Of a stretch of DNA of 35,174 nt, positions 23,285 through 32,161 are shown in pieces. The stretch is from Flavobacterium sp. GTDB taxonomy: Bacteria; Bacteroidota; Bacteroidia; Flavobacteriales; Flavobacteriaceae. Positions within the stretch are counted from its first letter, which is position 1, and every line of letters begins with the position of its first letter. The notes beneath the pieces are model-generated. The model had not been told where the DNA came from, did not search any database, and saw nothing but the letters and a program-made list of their open reading frames with translations. The translations under genes and the position numbers were made by a program. Location: positions 1-35,174 of the forward strand of contig NZ_JANJUQ010000013.1 of assembly GCF_024710485.1 (NCBI RefSeq). Direction: 5' to 3'.

Positions 23285-25141
23285 GTGAATTATTTATCCG
23301 TAGAAAACATATCCAAATCTTTTGGCGAAAGAACCTTGTTTAAAGACATTTCTTTCGGTATTAACAAAGACCAAAAAATCGCTTTTATTGCCAAAAACGG
23401 TTCGGGGAAAACCCAAATTATGCGCATGATTAACGGCGATGACGAACCGGATTCCGGACAAATCATCATCCGAAAAGGCATCAAAATGGCTTTCTTGTCG
23501 CAAAACAATAACTTGCAAGACGAACTGACGATTGAGGAAAGCATCTTCGCCTCCGACAATGAAATTCTACACGTAATTGAGCGTTACGAAAAAGCCTTGG
23601 AAAATCCGGAAGACGAAGAAAAATACCAATTGGCTTTCGACGAAATGGATCGTTACAACGCTTGGGATTTTGAAACGCAATTCAAACAAATTTTATCCAA
23701 ATTAAAGTTGGACGATTTAAAACTGAAAGTGAAATCGCTTTCCGGTGGTCAAAAAAAGCGCTTGTCTTTAGCGATTATCCTCATCAATCGCCCGGACTTG
23801 TTAATCTTAGATGAGCCGACGAACCACTTGGATTTGGAGATGATTGAATGGTTGGAGAGTTACTTCGCGAAAGAAAACATTACCTTATTTATGGTAACGC
23901 ACGACCGTTTCTTTTTGGAACGCGTTTGCAACGAAATCATCGAATTGGATAACGGCAAACTCTACTCCTACAAAGGGAATTACTCCTATTACCTGCAAAA
24001 GAAAGAAGAGCGCGTCGCCATGGAAAACGCCACGATTGACAAAGCGCAAAATCTTTTCGTAAAAGAATTGGCTTGGATGCGTCGCCAACCCAAAGCGAGA
24101 ACGACCAAATCGAAATCGCGTCAAGATGATTTTTATAAAATCAAAGCCGTAGCCGAAAGTCGCAGAAAAGAAAATGTGGTGGAACTTGAAATCAATATGG
24201 AACGCATGGGCAGCAAGATTATTGAGCTGCACAAGATTTACAAAAAATTCAAAGACAAAGTCATTTTAGACAATTTCAGTTACGATTTTCAGCGTGGAGA
24301 ACGCATCGGTATTATTGGAAAAAACGGTACCGGAAAATCGACTTTCTTGAACATCTTAACCAAAACCATCCAACCCGATGCCGGAAAAGTGGTGATAGGC
24401 GAAACGATTAAAGTTGGCTATTACACGCAAAGCGGGATCAACCCGAAACCCGGACAAAAAGTAATCGACATTATTAAAGAATACGGCGAATATATTCCGC
24501 TTACCAAAGGAAAAATCATTTCGGCTTCGCAATTGTTAGAACGCTTTTTATTCGACGCTAAAAAACAATACGATTATGTAGAAAAATTGAGCGGTGGCGA
24601 ATTAAAACGCTTGTATTTGTGTACGGTTTTGATTCAGAATCCGAACTTTTTGATTCTGGATGAGCCAACAAACGACTTAGACATTGTGACCTTAAACGTA
24701 CTGGAAAGTTTCTTGTTGGACTATCCGGGTTGCTTGTTGGTAGTGTCGCACGACCGTTACTTTATGGACAAAATTGTCGACCACTTATTTGTGTTCAGAG
24801 GCGAAGGCGAAATTGAAGATTTTCCCGGAAACTATTCCGATTTCCGAGCGTACGAAGACAGCGCCGAACCCGAAAAAAACGAAACCAAAGAAAAAGTCAA
24901 TTGGAAGCAAAACCATCCAACTACTTCCGGTTTGAATTTTAATGAGCAAAAGGAATTCAACAAAATCGAGCGCGAAATCAAAGACCTGGAATACGAGAAA
25001 AAACAAATCGAAAACCTATTCGCCGAAGGAAAAGTAGCCGACGCCGACATAGCCGCCAAAGCCAATGAATTGCAAGCTGTGATTCAGAAACTCGAAGAAA
25101 AAGAAGAGCGTTGGTTTGAGCTAAGTTCAAAGATGGAATAA
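23285..25141 (+). CDS. ABC-F family ATPase (Uup-like)
   Basis: A 618-residue soluble ABC-F protein with two ATPase domains and no membrane segment; this family acts on ribosomes or DNA rather than in transport. Domain 1: AKNGSGKTQIM (Walker A), LSGGQKKRLSL, LLILDEPTNHLDLEM. Linker: basic ELAWMRRQPKARTTKSKSRQ, matching the P-site interaction motif region. Domain 2: GKNGTGKSTFL, LSGGELKRLYL, FLILDEPTNDLDIVT. The C-terminal about 80 residues (KEFNKIEREIKDLEYEKKQI and on) form a charged coiled coil, which favours the Uup type. GTG at 23285 (VNYLSVENISKSFGERTLF) is preferred; an earlier in-frame TTG would add 14 residues not seen in homologues. It is separated from the next gene by a repeat. Confidence 0.93.
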   Translation: MNYLSVENISKSFGERTLFKDISFGINKDQKIAFIAKNGSGKTQIMRMINGDDEPDSGQIIIRKGIKMAFLSQNNNLQDELTIEESIFASDNEILHVIERYEKALENPEDEEKYQLAFDEMDRYNAWDFETQFKQILSKLKLDDLKLKVKSLSGGQKKRLSLAIILINRPDLLILDEPTNHLDLEMIEWLESYFAKENITLFMVTHDRFFLERVCNEIIELDNGKLYSYKGNYSYYLQKKEERVAMENATIDKAQNLFVKELAWMRRQPKARTTKSKSRQDDFYKIKAVAESRRKENVVELEINMERMGSKIIELHKIYKKFKDKVILDNFSYDFQRGERIGIIGKNGTGKSTFLNILTKTIQPDAGKVVIGETIKVGYYTQSGINPKPGQKVIDIIKEYGEYIPLTKGKIISASQLLERFLFDAKKQYDYVEKLSGGELKRLYLCTVLIQNPNFLILDEPTNDLDIVTLNVLESFLLDYPGCLLVVSHDRYFMDKIVDHLFVFRGEGEIEDFPGNYSDFRAYEDSAEPEKNETKEKVNWKQNHPTTSGLNFNEQKEFNKIEREIKDLEYEKKQIENLFAEGKVADADIAAKANELQAVIQKLEEKEERWFELSSKME

Positions 25142-25149
25142 ATTATTTC

Positions 25150-25233
25150 ACTGAGATGCACAGAGAAAAAATGAGACTCACAGAGAAAAACTCCGTGTAT
25201 CTCTGAGCTAACTCCGTGAATCTCTGTGTAACA
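25150..25233. repeat. CACAGAG / CTCTGTG 20-21 bp repeat, inverted halves
   Basis: CACAGAGA occurs at 25159-25166 and 25179-25186, exactly 20 bp apart; the complementary TCTCTGTG is at 25221-25228 with TCTCTGAG 21 bp before it. The left half reads CACAGAG and the right half CTCTGTG, so the region can fold. Similar words occur at 33592-33632. Noncoding gap between two genes. Confidence 0.65.
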
Positions 25234-25242
25234 AACAAAGAA

Positions 25243-26022
25243 ATGTTACAGCAAATTAAGTCATACCTCAACTTCCTCTACCACTCCAAAAACGAGCATG
25301 GCGTGCACTCGCCTTTTGTGTTCAACTTGGTAACGAAATGTTTTTATGACAAGCAAAACTATCCGGAATATGTTGTTTTAAAAAACTACCGAAACACACT
25401 TTTACAAAACAAAAACACCATCGAAGTAACCGATTTCGGCGCAGGTTCCCGAGTATTCAAAAGCAATACACGTCAGATTGCTAAAATTGTCAAAACAGCC
25501 GGAATTACGCCCAAACGAGCGGAATTGCTTTTCAGAATCACAAAGTATTTCCAACCTGAAAGCATCCTTGAAATAGGAACATCGCTAGGATTAGCGACTT
25601 CAGCTTTAGCATTAGGTAACCCTAAAGCCAAAATAACAACCTTGGAAGGTTGCAAAAACACACTTCATCAATGCCAATCGCAACTGCAAAAATTCAATAT
25701 CAATAATGTTGACTGTGTAAATACCGAATTTAGTTCCTTTTTAAACAACCAACAACCAACAACCAACAACCGACAACTCATTTACTTTGACGGCAACCAT
25801 TCCAAAGCCGCCACATTAAACTATTTCGAACTGTTGCTGCCAACCGTCACGAACGAAACTGTTTGGATTTTTGACGATATTCATTGGTCTGCCGATATGG
25901 AAGAAGCTTGGGAAATCATCAAAAACCACCCAAAAGTAACGGTAACGATTGATACTTTTCAATGGGGAATGGTTTTCTTTCGCGCCGAGCAGGAAAAAGA
26001 ACATTTTGTAATTAGAGTTTGA
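25243..26022 (+). CDS. SAM-dependent methyltransferase-fold protein
   Basis: A 259-residue class I methyltransferase-fold protein, probably cytoplasmic. The glycine-rich SAM motif is ILEIGTSLGLATSALALG, followed by the acidic ITTLEGC; IYFDGNHSKAATLNYFELLL and WIFDDIHWSADM (a probable post-motif IV) fit an O-methyltransferase-like enzyme. The start at 25243 (MLQQIKSYLNFLYHSKNEHG) is chosen over a GTG nine codons upstream lying in a repeat. Residues about 168-180 (NNQQPTTNNRQL) are encoded by a heptamer array and look like an insertion in a loop before the FDG strand. Substrate not recognisable. Confidence 0.8.
   Translation: MLQQIKSYLNFLYHSKNEHGVHSPFVFNLVTKCFYDKQNYPEYVVLKNYRNTLLQNKNTIEVTDFGAGSRVFKSNTRQIAKIVKTAGITPKRAELLFRITKYFQPESILEIGTSLGLATSALALGNPKAKITTLEGCKNTLHQCQSQLQKFNINNVDCVNTEFSSFLNNQQPTTNNRQLIYFDGNHSKAATLNYFELLLPTVTNETVWIFDDIHWSADMEEAWEIIKNHPKVTVTIDTFQWGMVFFRAEQEKEHFVIRV
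25744..25781 (+). repeat. Heptamer array inside the methyltransferase-fold gene
   Basis: AACAACC four times in perfect tandem (25744-25771), continuing as GACAACT. In the AAYY phase it reads AACCAAC three times, AACCGAC, AACTCAT (25747-25781), coding-strand orientation. Confidence 0.9.
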
Positions 26023-26062
26023 TTTTTGTAACAAATCGTCTTTCCAGTTTACTTATATTTAC

Positions 26063-26083
26063 AATTCGTAATTCGTAATTCAT
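26063..26083 (+). repeat. Heptamer array before the LolD-like gene
   Basis: AATTCGT, AATTCGT, AATTCAT in perfect 7-bp phase, ending 7 bp before the ATG. Confidence 0.8.
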
Positions 26084-26090
26084 CATTACA

Positions 26091-26789
26091 ATGGCTAATC
26101 CATTAATCAACATCAAAGCGCTCAAACGCGATTTCCAATTAGGTAGCGAAACCATCTACGTTTTAAAAGGCATCGATTTACAAATCAACAAAGGCGAATA
26201 CGTGGCGCTCATGGGACCATCGGGTTCGGGAAAATCTACTTTGATGAACCTCTTGGGTTGTTTGGATACACCAACTTCGGGAACCTATATTTTGAACGGT
26301 AAAGACGTCAGTCAAATGCATGACGACGATTTGGCCGAAATCCGCAACAAAGAAATCGGCTTTGTCTTCCAAACCTTCAACTTATTACCCAGAACCACCG
26401 CTTTAGACAATGTGGCTTTGCCAATGATTTATGCCGGCTACTCCAAATCGGAACGCAACCAACGCGCCTCCGAAGTATTAACGCAAGTCAACTTGGCCGA
26501 CCGTATGGACCACCAACCCAACCAACTTTCGGGTGGACAACGTCAGCGTGTGGCCATCGCCAGGGCTTTGGTCAATAAACCTTCTATCATCTTGGCCGAT
26601 GAGCCAACCGGAAATCTCGACAGTAAAACCTCGGTGGAAATTATGAATCTCTTCAACGAAATCCACAAAAACGGCAACACCGTCATTTTGGTTACCCACG
26701 AAGAAGACATCGCCCAATACGCCCATCGAATCATCCGCTTGCGTGATGGTATTATCGAAAGCGACACCCAAAACACCAATCATTTGTAA
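26091..26789 (+). CDS. LolD/MacB-type ABC transporter ATPase
   Basis: A 232-residue ATPase of the LolD/MacB/FtsE-like group. Walker [10 protein letters not shown] (42-50), Q-loop [20 protein letters not shown], signature [15 protein letters not shown], Walker [15 protein letters not shown] and switch histidine in [20 protein letters not shown] are all intact. Family members drive mechanotransmission for lipoprotein release, macrolide or peptide export with a four-helix MacB-type permease. No permease gene is adjacent, so the partner is encoded elsewhere. It lies just downstream of a heptamer array and is followed by a 261-bp repeat-rich gap. Confidence 0.94.
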   Translation: MANPLINIKALKRDFQLGSETIYVLKGIDLQINKGEYVALMGPSGSGKSTLMNLLGCLDTPTSGTYILNGKDVSQMHDDDLAEIRNKEIGFVFQTFNLLPRTTALDNVALPMIYAGYSKSERNQRASEVLTQVNLADRMDHQPNQLSGGQRQRVAIARALVNKPSIILADEPTGNLDSKTSVEIMNLFNEIHKNGNTVILVTHEEDIAQYAHRIIRLRDGIIESDTQNTNHL

Positions 26790-26796
26790 TTAAGTT

Positions 26797-26909
26797 TGGA
26801 GCGGCACGAGCGTTAGCGAACTGGCGAAGCAAAAGGCTTGGGATTTATCAGCCGTCCGTTTTCCTGCTGTGCGAGTTGCGCGGCAACTACTCCCATCAGG
26901 GCTAGTTGG
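26797..26909 (-). ncRNA. Candidate dispersed structured RNA, copy B
   Basis: On the minus strand it begins CCAACTAGCCCTGATGGGAG (26909-26890), matching copy A at 18525 closely. CCTG (26900-26897) can pair with CAGG (26866-26863), the equivalent of CCCG/CGGG in copy A. Between them AGTTG-CCGCG-CAACT forms a small hairpin, different in sequence from copy A. A GC-rich tail rich in GCTTCGCC and GCTAACGCTCG follows. The region has no open frame of note. Its 5' end overlaps the promoter of the adenosyltransferase gene on the other strand. Confidence 0.4.
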
Positions 26910-26937
26910 TAATCCATTTGTATTTTTGCTACCTTTG
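26906..26937 (+). promoter_or_regulatory. Promoter for the cobalamin adenosyltransferase gene
   Basis: TTG at 26906-26908 and TACCTTTG at 26930-26937, 21 bp apart. The leader to the ATG at 27051 would be about 105 nt and would contain the heptamer array and its interrupting patch. Confidence 0.55.
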
Positions 26938-26960
26938 AAAACAAAATTAATCGAATTATG

Positions 26961-27049
<89 letters not shown>

Positions 27050-27050
27050 A

Positions 27051-27620
27051 ATGAAAGTCTATACCAAAACCGGCGACACCGGAACCACCGCGCTTTTTGG
27101 CGGCACCCGTGTCCCAAAACACCATATTCGCATCGAAAGCTACGGCACCGTCGACGAACTCAACTCACATATCGGCTTAATACGCGACCAAGACATCAAT
27201 GTTTTATACAAAAACGTCTTAATTGAAGTGCAAGACCGTCTTTTCACCGTAGGCGCCATTTTGGCCACACCACCGGAAAAAGAAGTATTGAAAAACGGGC
27301 AACCGCGCTTAAATATCAATCGTATCTCTGAAGAAGACATCGCTTTTTTAGAAAACGAGATTGACACCATGGACACGGCTTTGCCACCTATGACACACTT
27401 TGTCTTACCCGGCGGTCATACTACCGTGTCATATTGTCACATTGCACGCTGTGTCTGCCGCAGAGCGGAACGTTTAGCGGTACATTTACACGAATTAGAG
27501 CCTACCGACGAACAGGTAATTAAGTACTTAAACCGACTTTCTGACTACCTTTTTGTCTTGGCACGGAAGTTGTCCTTCGACCTGCAAGCCGAGGAAGTAA
27601 AATGGATTCCAAGGAAATAA
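27051..27620 (+). CDS. PduO-type cob(I)alamin adenosyltransferase
   Basis: A 189-residue ATP:cob(I)alamin adenosyltransferase of the PduO/MMAB type, which makes adenosylcobalamin from reduced cobalamin. The N-terminal ATP-binding block KVYTKTGDTGTTALFGGTRV (2-21) is characteristic, followed by RIESYGTVDELNSHIG (27-42) and the C-terminal CRRAERLAVHLHELEP and YLNRLSDYLFVLARK, with the conserved Arg/Glu residues of the active site. In flavobacteria it normally supports methylmalonyl-CoA mutase or ribonucleotide reductase class II; neither gene is in this window. Its long leader carries the heptamer array; I see no cobalamin riboswitch in the leader. Confidence 0.95.
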   Translation: MKVYTKTGDTGTTALFGGTRVPKHHIRIESYGTVDELNSHIGLIRDQDINVLYKNVLIEVQDRLFTVGAILATPPEKEVLKNGQPRLNINRISEEDIAFLENEIDTMDTALPPMTHFVLPGGHTTVSYCHIARCVCRRAERLAVHLHELEPTDEQVIKYLNRLSDYLFVLARKLSFDLQAEEVKWIPRK

Positions 27621-27638
27621 AAAGTAACTGTTTCAAGT

Positions 27639-27678
27639 GGTCCAATTCTGTAAACTGAGACCAAGATTGTACACTGAT
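27639..27678. repeat. Direct repeat TGTAAACTGA / TGTACACTGA
   Basis: Two 10-bp near-copies at 27649-27658 and 27669-27678, 20 bp apart start to start, in a 152-bp gap. GGTC (27639-27642) and GACC (27659-27662) flank the first copy. Either a two-site operator or a fragment of an insertion-sequence end; no transposase is near. Confidence 0.4.
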
Positions 27679-27720
27679 TAAAACGTTCTTATACTTACTT
27701 AAAAATAAATCAAAAAAAAC

Positions 27721-27750
27721 TTGACTTTTTCAGTATAAAATTTATTTTTG
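27721..27750 (+). promoter_or_regulatory. Promoter for the DUF2795 gene
   Basis: TTG at 27721-27723 and TATTTTTG at 27743-27750, 19 bp apart, an excellent match. The leader would be about 16 nt. Confidence 0.65.
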
Positions 27751-27772
27751 CATAAACTAAAATCGACAGAAG

Positions 27773-27994
27773 ATGTATTGGACATTAGAATTGGCATCCT
27801 ATTTAAGTGATGCACCTTGGCCAGCTACCAAAGATGAACTTATCGACTATGCTATACGAACAGGAGCTCCACTAGAAGTAGTAGAGAATTTGCAATCGAT
27901 AGAAGATGAAGGTGAGATTTACGAATCGATGGAAGAAATTTGGCCGGATTATCCAACCGACGAAGATTACCTTTGGAACGAGGATGAATATTAA
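27773..27994 (+). CDS. DUF2795 family small acidic protein
   Basis: A 73-residue, very acidic protein of the DUF2795 family, function unknown. It begins MYWTLELASYLSDAPWPATK and ends PTDEDYLWNEDEY; the motif W-PATKDELIDYAIRTGAP is the family core, related to short helix-turn-helix-like domains. In my memory the sequence is very strongly conserved across Bacteroidetes, which points to a core role. It has its own promoter and terminator, so it is a single-gene unit. Confidence 0.88.
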   Translation: MYWTLELASYLSDAPWPATKDELIDYAIRTGAPLEVVENLQSIEDEGEIYESMEEIWPDYPTDEDYLWNEDEY

Positions 27995-28014
27995 AAAAAT
28001 AACAATCACAACCA

Positions 28015-28044
28015 TGAAAAAAGTCCGATTAGGGCTTTTTTTTT
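28015..28044 (+). terminator. Terminator of the DUF2795 gene
   Basis: AAGTCC (28021-28026) pairs with GGGCTT (28032-28037, one T-G pair), loop GATTA, extended by A-T pairs and a run of nine T. It lies about 20 bp past the stop. Confidence 0.85.
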
Positions 28045-28047
28045 GTT

Positions 28048-28055
28048 TAAATTTG
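28048..28055 (+). promoter_or_regulatory. Candidate -7 box for secA
   Basis: TAAATTTG, a perfect TAnnTTTG, just after the preceding terminator; no clear -33 box. The leader would be about 90 nt. Confidence 0.35.
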
Positions 28056-28152
28056 CACACTCAAAAAGTTAGAAGCATACGGTAAAATTCAACTGCTCCC
28101 ATAAAAGCAACTCACCGCACTGCTAACCATCATTAAAATAAACAAACCCAAT

Positions 28153-31100
28153 ATGAGTTTAATTAACAGCATACTTAAAGTTTTTGTAGGCGACAAATCA
28201 CAAAAAGACGTCAAAGCCACACAGCCTTATATTAACAAAATCAAAGCCTTAGAACCTGTTCTGGCCGCTTTATCACATGATGAATTAAGAGCCAAAACAG
28301 CCGAATTCAAAGCCAAAATCAAACAAGCCCGTGCCAAACAAGACGCAGAAATCGAAGCTAAAAAAGTTGAGGCGGAGAACACTTCGGACATCGACAAAAG
28401 AGAAGACATTTACAACGCCATCGATGCTTTAGAAAAAGAGGCTTACCAAATCTCCGAAAAAGTACTCGACGAAATTCTACCGGAAGCCTTTGCTGTGGTT
28501 AAAGAAACGGCGCGTCGTTTTAAAGAAAACAGCAGCATTACTGTTACTGCTACGCCAAAAGACAGAGAACTTTCGGCTACGAAATCCTACATCACTTTAG
28601 ACGGTGAAAATGCTGTTTGGGCCAATACATGGAACGCAGCCGGTAAAGAAATCACTTGGGATATGATTCACTATGACGTACAGTTGATTGGTGGTATCGT
28701 ATTACACCAAGGTAAAATTGCCGAAATGCAAACCGGGGAAGGAAAAACCTTGGTAGCCACTTTGCCTTTGTACTTGAACGCCCTAACCGGAAACGGTGTA
28801 CACTTAGTAACCGTAAACGACTATTTGGCCAAACGTGACAGCACGTGGAAAGCACCATTATTCGAGTTCCACGGATTGACTGTGGATTGTATCGACAACC
28901 ACTCGCCAAACTCAGATGCGAGAAGAAAAGCCTACGAAGCGGACATTACTTACGGAACCAATAACGAATTCGGTTTTGACTACTTGCGCGATAACATGGC
29001 GCACTCTCCGGAAGATTTGGTGCAAAGAAAACACAACTATGCAATCGTAGACGAGGTCGATTCAGTATTGATTGACGACGCGAGAACGCCCTTAATCATC
29101 TCCGGTCCTGTACCTGATGGTGACCGTCACGAGTTCAACGAACTAAAACCGAAAATCGAAAACTTATACAACTTACAACGCCAATTGGCCAACGGATTCT
29201 TAACCGAAGCCAAACGTTTAATCAAAGAAGGGAACACCAAAGATGGCGGTTTCCAATTGTTAAGAGCTTACCGTGCTTTGCCTAAAAACAAGGCCTTGAT
29301 TAAGTTCTTGAGTGAAGAAGGCATCAAACAATTGCTTCAAAAAACCGAAAACGAATACATGCAAGACAACAACCGCAGAATGCCGGAAGTTGATGAAGCT
29401 ATGTATTTTGTAATCGAAGAAAAAAACAACCAAGTAGAATTGACCGATAATGGTATCAAATTCTTATCCAAAGATACCTCAGAAGATTTCTTCGTATTGC
29501 CGGATATCGGAACTGAAATTGCCAACATCGAAAAACAAAATCTTGAAAAAGACAAAGAAGCGGAAGCCAAAGAAAGATTGTTCCAGGATTTTGCCGTAAA
29601 ATCAGAAAGAATTCACACCCTAACCCAATTGCTTAAAGCGTATACCTTGTTTGAAAAAGACGTAGAATACGTTATCATGGACAACAAAATCCTTATTGTT
29701 GACGAGCAAACCGGACGTATCATGGACGGTCGTCGTTACTCTGACGGATTGCACCAAGCTATCGAAGCCAAAGAGCAAGTGACCATTGAAGCAGCCACCC
29801 AAACTTTTGCTACAATTACGTTGCAAAACTACTTCCGTATGTACAGCAAATTAGCGGGTATGACGGGAACAGCAGTAACAGAAGCCGGAGAGTTTTGGGA
29901 AATTTATAAATTAGATGTTGTAGAAATTCCAACCAACAGAGGGATTGCTCGTAAAGATAAAGAAGACTTAATTTACCGTTCCGTACGTGAGAAATTCAAC
30001 GCCGTTATCGAAGATGTAACCCAATTGTCGCAATCCGGTCGTCCGGTATTGATTGGTACCACTTCGGTAGAGATTTCGGAATTGTTGAGTCGTATGTTGA
30101 AAATGCGCGGTGTTGCCCACAACGTATTGAACGCAAAAATGCACAAAAAAGAAGCTGAAATCGTAGCCGAAGCTGGTAAACCGGGCGTAGTAACCATCGC
30201 TACCAACATGGCCGGTCGTGGTACGGATATCAAACTAACACCTGAAGTGAAAGCTGCCGGTGGTTTGGCTATCATTGGTACCGAACGTCATGATTCTCGT
30301 CGCGTTGACCGTCAGTTGCGCGGTCGTGCCGGTCGTCAGGGAGATCCGGGAAGTTCACAGTTTTATGTGTCTTTGGAAGACAACTTGATGCGTTTGTTCG
30401 GTTCGGAAAGAGTCGCCAAAATCATGGACAGAATGGGATTAAAAGAAGGCGAAGTAATTCAGCATTCTATGATGACCAAATCCATCGAGCGCGCTCAGAA
30501 AAAAGTGGAAGAAAACAACTTCGGTACGCGTAAACGCTTGTTGGAATACGATGACGTTATGAACGCACAACGTGAAGTGGTTTACAAACGTCGTCGTCAC
30601 GCTTTGTTCGGAGAACGTTTGAAATTGGATATCGCCAACATGATGTACGACACTTGTGAAGTAATTGTAGGCGATAACAAAGCCCGTAACGATTTCAAGA
30701 ATTTTGAATTCGAATTGATTCGCTACTTCTCGATTACTTCTCCGGTAACACAAGCCGAATTTGAAAAATTATCGGAAATGGAAATCACCGGAAAAGTGTA
30801 CAAAGCAGCCTCAACCTATTACACTGAAAAAACAGAAAGAAGCGCGCGCGAAGCCTTCCCTATCATAGCGGAAGTTTACCAAAGAGAAGGTAATACGTTT
30901 GAGCGCATTGTAGTGCCGTTTTCAGATGGTATCAAATCGTTAAACGTGGTAACCGATTTGAAAAAAGCCTACGAAACCAACGGAGCGCAATTGGTAGCCG
31001 ATTTTGAGAAAAACATCACCTTAGCCATTGTAGATGAAGCTTGGAAAAAACATTTACGCAAAATGGACGAGTTGAAAACTTCGGTACAGTTAGCCGTTCA

Positions 31101-31497
31101 CGAGCAAAAAGATCCGTTGTTGATTTACAAATTAGAAGCGTTCAAGTTGTTCCGCAATATGTTGGATGGTGTGAATAAAGAGGTGATTTCGTTCTTATTC
31201 AAAGGCGATTTGCCACAACAAAACCAAAACATCCAAGAAGCACGTCAGGTTCGTGAAAAACAAAATTATACCGAAAGCAAAGACGAAATCGAAAGCAGCG
31301 AAAGTGCTAATCGCGAGGCCGGTCAAACACAACAACGTCCGCAAGTAACTGAAACCATTGTGAGAGAAACACCAAAAATCAATCGCAATGACAATGTTAC
31401 TATCAAACACGTAATGAGCGGTAAAACCGAAACCATGAAATACAAAAAAGCCGAAAGCATGCTAGCCAACGGAGAATGGGTTTTGGTGAATGACTAA
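28153..31497 (+). CDS. secA: Preprotein translocase ATPase SecA
   Basis: The 1,114-residue motor ATPase that drives secretory proteins through SecYEG at the inner membrane. Walker [10 protein letters not shown] (191-199) and the [20 protein letters not shown] block (from about 299) define NBD1; the [19 protein letters not shown] segment and the motif VI region [20 protein letters not shown] (about 711-730) define NBD2; the helical scaffold and two-helix finger follow. Length exceeds the roughly 900 residues of E. coli because of insertions, e.g. the Lys/Glu-rich region at about 55-90 and one before the second NBD, usual in this phylum. The C-terminus ends [16 protein letters not shown] without the zinc-binding CxCxnCH motif. 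Its length and all ATPase motifs look complete. Confidence 0.98.
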   Translation: MSLINSILKVFVGDKSQKDVKATQPYINKIKALEPVLAALSHDELRAKTAEFKAKIKQARAKQDAEIEAKKVEAENTSDIDKREDIYNAIDALEKEAYQISEKVLDEILPEAFAVVKETARRFKENSSITVTATPKDRELSATKSYITLDGENAVWANTWNAAGKEITWDMIHYDVQLIGGIVLHQGKIAEMQTGEGKTLVATLPLYLNALTGNGVHLVTVNDYLAKRDSTWKAPLFEFHGLTVDCIDNHSPNSDARRKAYEADITYGTNNEFGFDYLRDNMAHSPEDLVQRKHNYAIVDEVDSVLIDDARTPLIISGPVPDGDRHEFNELKPKIENLYNLQRQLANGFLTEAKRLIKEGNTKDGGFQLLRAYRALPKNKALIKFLSEEGIKQLLQKTENEYMQDNNRRMPEVDEAMYFVIEEKNNQVELTDNGIKFLSKDTSEDFFVLPDIGTEIANIEKQNLEKDKEAEAKERLFQDFAVKSERIHTLTQLLKAYTLFEKDVEYVIMDNKILIVDEQTGRIMDGRRYSDGLHQAIEAKEQVTIEAATQTFATITLQNYFRMYSKLAGMTGTAVTEAGEFWEIYKLDVVEIPTNRGIARKDKEDLIYRSVREKFNAVIEDVTQLSQSGRPVLIGTTSVEISELLSRMLKMRGVAHNVLNAKMHKKEAEIVAEAGKPGVVTIATNMAGRGTDIKLTPEVKAAGGLAIIGTERHDSRRVDRQLRGRAGRQGDPGSSQFYVSLEDNLMRLFGSERVAKIMDRMGLKEGEVIQHSMMTKSIERAQKKVEENNFGTRKRLLEYDDVMNAQREVVYKRRRHALFGERLKLDIANMMYDTCEVIVGDNKARNDFKNFEFELIRYFSITSPVTQAEFEKLSEMEITGKVYKAASTYYTEKTERSAREAFPIIAEVYQREGNTFERIVVPFSDGIKSLNVVTDLKKAYETNGAQLVADFEKNITLAIVDEAWKKHLRKMDELKTSVQLAVHEQKDPLLIYKLEAFKLFRNMLDGVNKEVISFLFKGDLPQQNQNIQEARQVREKQNYTESKDEIESSESANREAGQTQQRPQVTETIVRETPKINRNDNVTIKHVMSGKTETMKYKKAESMLANGEWVLVND

Positions 31498-31522
31498 ATA
31501 ATGTCAGCCTATGCAAATAACG

Positions 31523-31557
31523 ATCCTCAACGGTTACAACTGTTGGGGATTTTTTTT
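31523..31557 (+). terminator. Terminator after secA
   Basis: ATCCTCAAC (31523-31531) pairs with GTTGGGGAT (31542-31550, one T-G pair) around a 10-nt loop, followed by seven T. It sits 26 bp past the secA stop. Confidence 0.88.
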
Positions 31558-31564
31558 ACATTTG
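31557..31564 (+). promoter_or_regulatory. Candidate -7 box for the 31580 gene
   Basis: TACATTTG, a perfect TAnnTTTG, directly after the secA terminator T run and 16 bp before the ATG, so the leader would be under 10 nt. No -33 box at the usual distance. Confidence 0.45.
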
Positions 31565-31579
31565 AGTAAAGACTTTTTT

Positions 31580-32161
31580 ATGAAAAAGAACATACACCTC
31601 TTATTGTTGCTTTTTACCGGATTGCTTAGTCATGCACAAAGTACGGATTCGCTCAAAAAGACAATGCAACAACTTTACGAAGCCAACTACTTAATGGATT
31701 TTGAGACCATAGCGCAATTGTCTTATCCCAATATGGTGGAAAAAACCGGAAAAGAAGCCTTCCTGGAACAAACCGAACAGTTTTACGAAAATGATACCTA
31801 TAGACAGCGTTATCAATTGCAGACAGTGCCTTTCCAATTCGGACCGATAACAAAAATTGGAAACCAATGGTTTTGCGTGGTTACTGTTCGAATCCCCAAA
31901 CGCTATTTCTTTGAAGCCAAACTAAGCGCAGAACAAGCCTTAGAGAAAAAGACTTGGCTACAAGAAATGAACCAAACCAAAGACGTTACTTTCGAACCAA
32001 ACCGCAATAGTTTTAACGTTAAAATGATAGCCACTTTCATAGCCGTCTATGATGAAAACACCAGTGGCAATTGGCGCTTTTTCAATTTTGATTTTAAGGA
32101 ACACCAAACTGCTTTTGAAAAGCTGTTCAATGAAAGTATTATCAAACAGTTGAAACTATAA
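31580..32161 (+). CDS. Secreted protein of unknown function
   Basis: A 193-residue exported protein, no family recognised. A signal peptide MKKNIHLLLLLFTGLLSHAQ ends near residue 20. The mature protein begins with a helix (STDSLKKTMQQLYEANYLMD), contains WFCVVTVRIPKR and a C-terminal NWRFFNFDFKEHQTAF, a mix of alpha and beta, likely periplasmic and reminiscent of NTF2-like folds, though that is only an impression. The ATG at 31580 is preferred because an upstream in-frame start lies in the secA terminator. Its stop overlaps that of the convergent FAD oxidase by 6 bp. Confidence 0.8.
   Translation: MKKNIHLLLLLFTGLLSHAQSTDSLKKTMQQLYEANYLMDFETIAQLSYPNMVEKTGKEAFLEQTEQFYENDTYRQRYQLQTVPFQFGPITKIGNQWFCVVTVRIPKRYFFEAKLSAEQALEKKTWLQEMNQTKDVTFEPNRNSFNVKMIATFIAVYDENTSGNWRFFNFDFKEHQTAFEKLFNESIIKQLKL

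Noticed and set aside
25744..25781. Possible CRISPR-like repeat
   Set aside because: Words are 7 bp with no spacers and lie inside a coding sequence.
28014..28085. A 23-residue open frame starting MKKVRLGLFFCL that looks like a signal peptide
   Set aside because: Its hydrophobic stretch is the T run and stem of the terminator after the DUF2795 gene.
31511..31579. Earlier ATG for the secreted protein after secA
   Set aside because: It lies within the secA terminator hairpin and would place 23 residues before a clear signal peptide.
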